Source of the DNA: Gaertneriomyces semiglobifer
Taxonomy: Eukaryota; Chytridiomycota; Chytridiomycetes; Spizellomycetales; Spizellomycetaceae
Length of the DNA stretch: 64,000 bases
Direction: 5' to 3'
NCBI GenBank assembly: GCA_025558075.1
Contig: JAHLKF010000008.1
Location: 186,001 to 250,000 of the forward strand
A program made the translations under genes and the position numbers. Positions 54,953 to 64,000 of the stretch are shown piece after piece; the stretch's first letter is position 1; the number at the start of each line of letters is the position of its first letter. A model generated the notes under the pieces. It searched no databases and was not told where the DNA came from. It saw nothing but the letters and a program-made list of their open reading frames with translations.

Positions 54953-57900
54953 ATGTTGGGTGGAAGCAATTTTAAGTGTGATGATGGCTGGGAGGAACCG
55001 TGGGTACCCCTTAAGGAACACATCTGCAGCTGGTCGCTGCCACTGGGGGAGTTTAAGAACCCATACCATCCGATGGGTATACCGGACACCTTTGACGCCG
55101 CCAAGCATTATTACGACGCATTCCAGAAGCCCATGCTGGCGGATTGCTACACAGCGATCTTTCGAAACTTGGAGGAATTGGATGGTGATGACCGGTATCG
55201 CGTGCCCATCTGCGATGCGAAACCATTATTGGCGATACCTAACAAATCTGGTGGGAATCTCAAAGTTTCCGTCTCCACCGAACGTATTCGTTGTCGAAGT
55301 CGAGCTCAGCAAACGTTTTGTCACGATGATGTGGTGCTCCTTGAAGTTCGCCGAAGGAGTTGGCTGGCTGTAGCAAAACGGGTAACTGAAGGAGAACGAC
55401 ATGTGGAGGGTCAGGCACAATTGCAGAAACGGACGTTCCTAAATCTCTATGTTTTACTCGATGATTCCTGGGACTCTGAAAATATCGAAGGATGCTACGT
55501 CACCATGGTCTCGTCCCTTACGCCCTTCAAAAGAATTCATGAGGCCATTTGGCAGAAACAACAACCAGAGTTTCTCAAGTACATCACGTTTTCCCAAGGT
55601 ACAACGGAGTACATTGGGTGGTACCCAATACGACTTGAGGATGCCCGTCTACTGCTCGAGGATGTCATGGTTAAAGTACAAACCCCATTAAATCCAGCCC
55701 AAACGGAAGCGATAATGAAAGCCATTGCCGGCGGCAACCCCATCTCACTAATACAAGGTCCTCCGGGTACTGGCAAGACGTCTGTCATCGTCGTGTTGCT
55801 ACTTATACTCTACGTGGAAGGATGGCCCAGCATTCTATCGGCAGCTACCAACCTCGCTGTTTGCGAAGTGGCGAGGAGAATCATGAAGCTCCTTCCAAAG
55901 TTTCGTATGGTCGATGAATTCGGCGATTTAACCGAAGAGATTCCGCTGAGCACCCTACTCCTTATGGGTAGTGAGGAGAAGATGGATCTGAGTGGCGCCT
56001 TGGATAAGATATTCCTTGAGTCCCGATGCACTCGGGTTATTGCTGCGATCAACGGGCTAACGAACACTTCGATGGCTTGGGTCACACAGCTCGCCAACTT
56101 TCCGGAGGGATATTTACAAATGGATGAGGAACAGCTTTCCCGTGAGCTGTCGAAATACCCTCGCGAGATGGCAGAGCAAATGAGGCCCACACTCATCCGT
56201 TTTTGCTCGGATTACGGCGCCAAAACGCCCGTGGACCTGATGCTGGTATTTCGGGACTTGTGGGCACAATGGACGGCGGATATAGAGAGCTGGGCAATCA
56301 CTCTGCTTCGAGAGGGCCCTCCTAAATGCTTTGATGCGTTTATAACATGGGTCAAGGACCTCCTACGCCGTATTAAGCCCATTAAGCGTCGTTTAGATAT
56401 GCTCAGGCTATGCAATGTGGGAACGCCTGGAATTCGCTATGGCAGTACGTGGCTGCGCTGTGCAGCCGTGTGAAGCGGATCTTCAACTGTTTGAGTTGGA
56501 ACTGCAAAGATTCTGTTCTGCTGTACACTCAGGGCATACCTATCTACCTCCGGGATGTTCTAGAGTGATGACGGACGACGCGCGGAGGTTTGTGCGAACG
56601 GCAATCGTCAATGAAGCGCTACTTATCTTTAGTACCATCGTCGCATGTGGGCGACAAGCATTACGCCCCGTTTGGAAGAAATCTCCGGTATGGGTATTAG
56701 ATGAAGCTTCGCAAGCCAATGAAGCATCCACCCTTGGCATGTTGAAAAGTGAGGCTCGACGACTGGTTTTGGTTGGCGATCAGAAACAGTTACCCGCAAC
56801 GGTGGTGTCAGATCGAGCAGTGGCGACCGGATACCGGCGAAGCTTGTTTGATCGTCTAGTATCCTTGGGGTACCCAAGCTCATTGCTCGATATTCAGTAT
56901 CGAATGCATCCAGAAATTAGCATATTTCCTAGATGGGAGTTCTACGCTGGTGCTGTTCGTGATTCGGAGAATGTACGCGGAGAGGCCTATCACGGTAGCT
57001 GGTGCCGACACACGCATTTGCGGCCGTATATGTATCTGGACGCTCCTGGGTTGACGGAATCAGTTGATGCAGCTTCGCGTAGTGTTTACAATCCTGTTGA
57101 GGCACAGCTTGTTGAAGCATTGATTGACGACATTTTTGAGCATCTCGTACAGCCATATGAGAGGACATGGGAAATTGGAGTTGTTAGTGGATACAGTCGG
57201 CAAGTGGAGGTGATGCCAGCCGGTTGAAGGCGAAGTGTCGAAAGCTGCCAGGTTTCAGAGATATTAATGACGTTTCAGTGTCTATCAATGGTTTCACAAT
57301 TGATGTTGGTACTGTGGACAGATTCCAAGGCCAAGAGCGAGACATCATAATATTCGCCACCACCAGAGCCAACACTAAAGGGAACCTGGGGTTTCTAACA
57401 GATGCTCGACGGCTCAATGTGGCCTTGACCCGCGCTCGGTACTCTTTGTGGATTGTGGGCGACGCGGGAACGTTAAAGCATGATATTGTTTGGGACCGTC
57501 TTCTGCGTGACTTGCGGTATCGCGGTCTGTTTTTTGATGTCTTCAAATCCGAGCAATTTAAGTCGTATCTCTCCAAGGGAGAAGTATGGAAGGCGACAAT
57601 CGAAACGAAGTCTCGGGAGGCGGCGGCACTTCCGATTAGCTCAGGCGCAACAGTCAATGTTGGACCAGTGTATGCTGATGACAGATGGAATTTGCACATT
57701 GCCAAAGCCGCGTTTGACCGCCTGAAGCGAAGGCCGGCTTTTATTCAACGCTTGTCGGAGTTGCGCGAGGGCAAGTGGACGAAGAAAGCTGTGACCCGTG
57801 TCGGTCCTGGGACGATCCTCAATTGCATGAAAGTGGGCGAAATGTGCGTGCTATGGAGCCTTTTCCTTGCTGCCGAATTGGGGTATTACAAACAAGTTAT

Positions 57901-60900
57901 AAAGATCTGGCATATTGTTCCCACTGGTGAATATGACAAAACTGTGAGTGACATTTGCAGAATCATGTCAAGCTTGACAGAAGATGTTTTGTCATGCTGC
58001 GAGCTGCCCGAGAAGGTCTCAGGTCAACCCCCAATCTACGGACCGAAGATGTATCCGCGCCCTGAAAAGGGTGGGATCTTATTCTATAAGCAACTGAAAG
58101 GGCTTACTGCATTTGAAGAAACGGAGATTGACGCAACGGAAGAGGATGCAATGGCGTACGTCAAGACTTACTCTTTACGAACGCACTACTTGAACATACT
58201 TGCCAATGGGGCGATGGCGACTGTGGAGCTGCCCTTTGAACTGAGCGAGGAAGAGCGGCTAATCATTCGATACCCAAAATCTCTCATCATCGTAGGACGG
58301 TCCGGTACCGGCAAGACTACCGTCATGCTTCAAAAAATGTGTGTGCGACATGTAGGGCTAAGCGAGCATGAGGGGGCCCTTGAATTTGAGCTTGGAGATG
58401 TAGAAGATGGGCATCCAGCAATGCCGCAACCGCATCAACTTATGCTTACCGTGAGCTCCCGACTTTCGTCTATGATGCGGGAACATTATCAGAATCTACT
58501 CAAACCTTTCGCATCTACAAAAGAAGTTGAAGGAGTTCATAGCCGGTTTCTTACTTTCCGTCAGTTTCTCCAGACGATTGACGATAAATTGAACCCATCG
58601 TTCTTTAAAAGAAGGTTACAAGCGATTGTACGAGATGTTGAATCGTTGACTTGGCGAGCAGGTGGACAAAACGATATTGGCAAGGACGAGGTTGACAGTG
58701 TGAAGTTCACAAATTACTACTATCCGCATTTACGACAGCAGGTCACCAAGCAATTCTCGTCATCCTTCTTGTGGACAGAATTTCAATCCGTGATCAAGGG
58801 ATCAGCTGCAGCAATTGAGAATATTTCTGGTACACTCTCAGCGCAACAGTACATAGGCCTAGCCCGCGCTCGTGGGTCTTTCCTTACGGAGGGAGAGTGT
58901 GACATGATCTATCAATCGTGGCTGAATTACGAGTGCGAAAAGCGGAATCGTCGGGAATATGATTTGGCAGATGCCACATTATTTGTCTTCCGCGGACTTT
59001 CGAGAGGCGATGTTGCTGAGAATTATCACTATTTATATGTCGATGAGGTGCAAGATCTGACTCAAGCTCAACTTGCACTGCTTAAGTATGTCTGTCGCAA
59101 TCCTGATGGATTCACATTTGCTGGTGATACAGCTCAGACTATCTCCGGCGGGGTCAGTTTTCGGTTCGAGGACTTGAAAAGTCTGTTTTTCAGTCACTTT
59201 CTGCCTTCTTTACTACCTGAAAAATACGGCGGAAATAAAGGGTCTATGAAACTGACCCAAGCTGGCAGCGACGTACCTGCTTTACGCAGCCTTACTCAGA
59301 ATTACCGCACACATTCAGGGGTGATCGATGTAGCAAGCAATGTGGTGGATATTCTGACAACCTTATTTCCATATGCAATTGATAAATTGGATCGGGAGCG
59401 AGCCATTTGCGCTGGACCTGCTCCGGTTGTGCTAAGGGAATCTTCTTTGGAGTCTCTAGTTGTAGCGCTTTTTGGATCCGGCGACGTAGCTCGCGACTCT
59501 GAGCTTGGTGCTGAACAAGTGATCATCGTGAGAAACGATACTGCCCGGCGGAAGCTAGAGGCGAAAGTCCCGGACGCCCTCGTACTGACCGTGTTGGAAT
59601 CAAAAGGCCTTGAGTTTCGCGATGTACTCCTTGTTGACTTTTTGAAAGACTCGCTTTACCGCAACTGGCGTGTCCTGCTTGGAATAGGAAATAATGCTGA
59701 CAATAGTATTCATCATCCGAAGTTTGATGAGCGCAAAGATTACGCGCTCTGTTCTGAGCTTAAGGCGCTATATGTGGCTGTTACTCGTGCAAAGTGCCGA
59801 TTATGGATGTACGATTCTGATGAAGCAAGGAGAGAAATTCTGGTGAACTTTTGGCTGCGGTCAAACGTGTTTGTATCTTACATCAAAGCTCAAGAAGCAT
59901 CGGCCCCGCTGGCGCGCAGAAGCTCCGCTGAAGGGTGGGAGGAGCGTGGAACCTCATTCAAGGAGAAGGAGATGTGGCAGCAAGCCGCTATGTGTTTCAA
60001 ACACGCAAAACTGGAAACCGAGCATGCGTTTTGCCGAGGGAAATTGTTATCGACACAAGCAGACCAGAAGAAAGGACAAGGGGATCTGTCCGCTGCCAAA
60101 GCCGCTTTCGTAGAAGCTGGTGCAGTGTTCGAAGGTGCCAAGTTCTATAACGAGGCTGGACTGTGTTTCTACGAAGCAACACAGTGGAGTAAAGCGGTTA
60201 ACAATTTCGTCAGCGCAGAAAATTTAGACGATGCATTGCGTACATGCGTTAAAGGTCGTTTGGTCGACACATTTCTCAAGCTTGCTGAAGAAAACACGTC
60301 GCCCCCTGCCACCGTTGAGGAGGGTGCCACGAAGCTGGCTCGGTTGGAACACAGGAGGGGCAACAAGGCGGCCGTTGTCAAATTGATAGGTGTCATCCGT
60401 TCAGAAACAGCACAACGAAAGTTTTTGCAACGCTATAAATATTTCGATGAACTCATAAAACGAGATATGAAATGCGGTCTTCCGAAGGAGGTTGCGGATA
60501 CCTTTGCAATGATGAAGCGATGGGGCGATAGCGTATGTTATCTTCTCAAAGCAGAAAGGATCGGTGCCGCTCGTGAAACAGTACTTAACGTAGCCCGCTC
60601 GCAAGCATTTCTTGCAGTTTGGCGGGCGCACGAGAATGTGGCCACACATTCCGATGTATTGGACTATTTGACAACGCTTAACTTCGAAAAAGGTTCCGCG
60701 GAAGCGGAAGCCCTAGGACTATTGAGTAAGGCGTACGATGACCCTGTCACCGTCCTAGCTTAAATCTCGAAGATTGGTCGTCAACCTACTTATATCGAGT
60801 TGACGCATGCGCGCTTGGCCGTAGCCATTTTGTTGAAAGACCCTGCCCAAAGGGACTGGATTTCTCTCGTGCGTGCGATCGACACCTTAAGAGAATTAAG

Positions 60901-63045
60901 CACAGAATTTGTCGACAGATACCAAGCAATGCAAAAGAGTAATACGGCCGACAGGGGCTGCGAACATTTTCTTGGCTTGATGAGACATGAGCAACTTGCG
61001 GATTATCGAGTTATTGACCCTGATGTCTACATTGTGTTGAGACGACAGTCGGCTCCACGCAAAGAAGAGATGTCTCTGACCACCGTGGCCGACCTGGCAG
61101 TCCAGTTTTTGCGTGCGAATATAGGATCTCTGTTGCGTCAAGCAGAGACAGTGTTTATTCGCGCTATGGAACATGACGAGTCCACCCTCGACAAAGATTT
61201 TCAGGCACTGCGTGGGAATCAAGAAGAGCGCAAGGCCCGTGTTTCTGCTTACACCCGGAAAAATATTGACCAACTATTGGAATTTCTCAGGCTGGCGCGT
61301 AGTTTCGAGAAAGAATGTTACATATCCGGAAATTGTTATGTGGACATTTTGGAAAGGTGGTTGGTGGAAAAGCTCCTTTTTCCCGTTGAGTCGAAACTCT
61401 GCGATTACGGTATTCGATACGTGATGCTGCGCAGCCCCAGGGTCCAAGCGTATATTGAAGACCATAAGGCTTTACAGGTGTACAGTTCAGAAGCCATCAA
61501 TTGGACGTTAAACAGCTTGTGCGATGCCATGCTCTTGTACGACATGGGTTTTGGAATTCCAGATATTACACGGTTCAAAGGCCGTTCACCTCCACCATCG
61601 TATGAAGACCAGTGGCATCTCTGGAACGGTTTTGCTTGGTTACATCGCCAAAGGCAGCCTGGCCGGCGCAATGCCCCATTGGCAAGATTTGGTCACATGG
61701 TGGGTCACACATATGGGATTGTCAGTTTTGCGAAGCAGGCTTCTGACTTCTGATTTGACAGGTGGGGGTCGTATGCGATAAAGTTATTCTGTCAGCGAGC
61801 CGTCGACGATATGCAATGCATCCGCACAACTTTGTGCTATTGATGGAGAAGGTTGTTACAGCTCAACTTTTAGTTAACACGCTTCCTGCGGGAATGACCG
61901 TGCTGCCGGTCCGCTTATTTCTCTCTGCAATAAGTGGCCACGAGAAGCTGCTGTCGGTATACCTTGGACCCGGAGATCGAGCGTGCTGGCCCGACCTTCT
62001 CATAGTCAAAAGAGGGCTGTGTTGGCTGTTAAGCTCAGAAGCATCAAACACTTGGAATGAATGGAAGGCAATCTATAAGGTATCTGACAGGGAACAACAC
62101 GCCTTGGCGGCGCGTTTGATGATCCTCATCATCCTATTGTACCTCAATCTGCACGGCTTGAGAAATTCGTACGAACCTCGCCAGTTTGTGAGGTGTATTA
62201 AACAAATGTATCAACTTCCGTGGGTGGGCTGTCGCGAACGGCTACGCATTTGTCTGGACAAGATCAACGAATACTCAGAGCCACGCGCCATTTGTGTGGA
62301 CATGAGTGCTGTGCTCGAAGCGCTCGGTGAAGAAACCGTGGTGGCCATGTACTACATGGTGAGAATGGTCCCATATCAATATCGCGGCGTACGAATCGCC
62401 ACATGGGATGATGGAGCAAAGCAATATATACTTAATCTGACACCCGTCATTGGGCAGTCTGCCGAACGCATGCGACAAGCCATGTTCGCTCAGACTGAGC
62501 GGAAAGAGATTGTACAACGTTCTGAAAGGCCCAATGCAACCATGGAGCAGGATACGGAGGCCGTCAGCGAGATGGAGGATATTGTAGTCACAGCCGAGGC
62601 TGCGCCAGAGGATGAATCAACCTCTGGGCGATTTCCGGTAGTTACCGCGCGGCTAAAGGAACATCTTACCTCGGCACGCAGCCGCATACTGAAGCGAAAC
62701 GAAGTGCTTTCGCCTGCTCAGCTGCATTGGAATTCCGCCCGTATTTTGCTGGAGCAACAAGGGGCCTCTGCCAAGTTCATTGCCACCTACAAAGTGCATG
62801 CGGTCGAGGTCCGTGCCCGTCTGGTCGACGCGATTAGTCGCCTCAAGAATGAAGCGGAGAACTTTGAGGCGGATAACGAGGTAGAACAGTTCGACCATGC
62901 ATGTAACACTCTCGAAACGCTGCGGGATTGTCTGAACCGGCTTGACGTGATGAGCGAATGTTCCACTTATCAACGGCGGGGCTGGCCTGTTAAGGAGTTG
63001 ACGGAGGCTAAAAAGACGGCTGTCGAAGCTCTGGCGGAAGTATAG
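54953..63045 (+). CDS. Giant double helicase: UPF1/SEN1-like SF1 plus TRANK1/UvrD-like SF1, with coding breaks
   Basis: About 2640 residues. Helicase 1 (nt 55700-57500), UPF1/SEN1 type: Walker A GPPGTGKTS, motif II VLDEASQ, motif III LVGDQKQLP, IQYRMHP, motif V TVDRFQGQERD, motif VI NVALTRAR. Helicase 2 (58250-59820), UvrD/TRANK1 type: GRSGTGKTT, VDEVQDLTQAQ, FAGDTAQTI, QNYRTH, ESKGLEF, VAVTRAK. A helical, TPR-like region follows (59900-60760), then about 730 residues with no known domain. A 49-nt intron (56417-56465) and a 41-nt intron (61721-61761) explain two frame changes. A shift at about 57210-57222 and an in-frame TAA at 60761-60763 remain. The shift looks like one lost base in ATGCCAGCC; a 59-nt GC-AG intron (57197-57255) would also restore frame but removes the conserved Y-x-x-Q. 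It is either a damaged copy or sequence error. Similar fusions occur in plants and some fungi. Confidence 0.8.
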
Positions 63046-63601
63046 TAACCATGGGATGCGGATGCGTGGCGTTGATCTTTTGAGTGTGTTAATGTTTTTA
63101 TGCTTCTACAATCAAACTTGCATCCTTTATTCTGTAGTATGGTGGGCCGTACTTCATGGACATCCTTGACGCTGTCCAGGTCAACCAGTATGAGGTTTTC
63201 CTGGCGATGGGTTTGAGCCCCACCATGCCTTGCTTTCAGATCAACAAACGTTGTCCAAACTAGAATGGGCTCATTTTGTAGCCCGCCATGTTCCCAACAG
63301 CACTCACGCTATCGTGCTAATGCTTTTGTTTGTCTTTGATTCGGTTTTAATACCACGTCCATTTTGGTGTTCAAAACCATTTTCTCACTTGGCTTCATAG
63401 TGTGGCGGTGGCTTTGGAGGAAAATACAAACTGCCCCCTTTGAAACGCAATACCTATAGAGAGCAGCAATGAACATATGCCGCGTCACTCGTTAAAGCTC
63501 GATGGGCCAGCGAACAACATGGAAAACAAGAGCACGACTGTTGTTGTGTCCACGAACGTCTGATTCAATAAAACAACAATTGTTTATCGTATCCTAAAGT
63601 T
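63046..63601. other. Convergent intergenic region at right end
   Basis: 556 bp between the double helicase and the partial minus-strand gene. No ORF or repeat of interest. Confidence 0.5.
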
Positions 63602-64000
63602 CTAGGGAAGCATGCAAAATTCTAGGTCAATGAAGCTTCCAATCTCCGGAAGATCGCTCAATTCAAGCTGCTCCGAGGGGATGTTCCGCAGCAAGGCATC
63701 AATTTCCGCAAAAGTTTCATCCGTCCAACCCGCGGCAACAGAACCTGCGACAGAAGCTGAACCAGGTGTCGGTGTTGGACTGGTGATGACAACCGTTGGT
63801 ATCACCAAAAGTGATTGAGTCTCAACCTGCTCAACAGGCGAGCTAGGAGTTTCAGATTCTGGAGGTGGATGTACCTGGACTGTCACCAGTTCTTCTTTCT
63901 TGTCAGCCAGCCTTTGGGTGCGCTGGTCCATAAGCCTTGCAGCCATTTCCTGACGATGAGAGTCGTCGCCAGCGCACGCGGTAGCGATTACATCTGCCCA
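63602..64000 (-). CDS. C-terminal fragment of an unknown protein, cut by window edge
   Basis: The frame is open from base 64000 to a stop at 63602, 132 residues. It begins inside a gene, so the ATG near 63946 need not be the start. The first 40 residues are charged and helical (MAARLMDQRTQRLADKKEE). Then come a Pro/Ser/Thr-rich spacer and a short acidic-hydrophobic end (TFAEIDALLRNIPSEQLELS, then FIDLEF), which resembles transcriptional activation tails. A family cannot be assigned without the rest. Confidence 0.55.
   Translation of the reverse strand, partial: WADVIATACAGDDSHRQEMAARLMDQRTQRLADKKEELVTVQVHPPPESETPSSPVEQVETQSLLVIPTVVITSPTPTPGSASVAGSVAAGWTDETFAEIDALLRNIPSEQLELSDLPEIGSFIDLEFCMLP

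Noticed and set aside
56417..56465. First frame change of the double helicase as a frameshift mutation
   Set aside because: A 49-nt GT-AG intron joins the two frames exactly in phase, so no mutation is needed.

Overview
This window looks like nuclear DNA of a zoosporic (flagellated) fungus, most likely a chytrid or close relative. The basis is fungal-style gene density, many short GT-AG introns (mostly about 50-170 nt), fungal or opisthokont housekeeping genes (midasin, ARB1, LSM4, SWD2, a NudE-like protein, an MME1-like carrier), and motile-cilium genes (BBOF1 and CCDC40) that non-flagellated fungi lack. A DHCR7-type sterol delta-7 reductase fits a flagellated early-diverging fungus better than an ascomycete or basidiomycete. 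No species can be named from sequence alone.

Layout. 1-7355: C-terminal half of midasin, running in from the left edge. 9-17 kb: a C2H2 zinc-finger protein, a seven-TM protein meeting BBOF1 tail to tail, a PPPDE-thioredoxin-PUL fusion, and a small secreted cysteine-rich protein. 17.3-21.2 kb: gene-poor, with tRNA-derived SINE-like repeats. 21-29.6 kb: PI31, a polybasic unknown protein, a homeodomain factor, a mitochondrial carrier and a PRELI/UPS protein. 29.8-34.5 kb: a 916-residue coiled-coil protein, a small ORF and a NudE-like protein. 35-39 kb: DHCR7, LSM4, SWD2. 40-48.3 kb: an LYR-motif protein, SDHB, tRNA-Met(CAT), a coiled-coil protein and ARB1. 48.7-53.6 kb: CCDC40 in 12 exons. 54.9-63 kb: a very large double helicase gene (UPF1/SEN1-like plus TRANK1/UvrD-like). 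Right edge: the C-terminus of an unknown protein.

Functional themes. Flagellum and cytoskeleton: BBOF1, CCDC40, the 916-residue coiled coil, NudE. Mitochondria: SDHB, LYR protein, PRELI, MME1-like carrier. Ribosomes and RNA: midasin, ARB1, LSM4, the giant helicase. Ubiquitin/proteasome: PI31 and the PPPDE-TRX-PUL protein. Chromatin: SWD2.

Gene models were rebuilt by hand from splice signals, reading phase and family knowledge. Three coding disruptions stand out: a probable 1-nt loss in a C run of the PPPDE-TRX-PUL gene, and a frameshift plus an in-frame stop in the double helicase. An in-frame stop in the NudE-like gene and the LSM4 intron are both explained by GC-AG introns. No CRISPR array, rRNA or complete transposon was seen.
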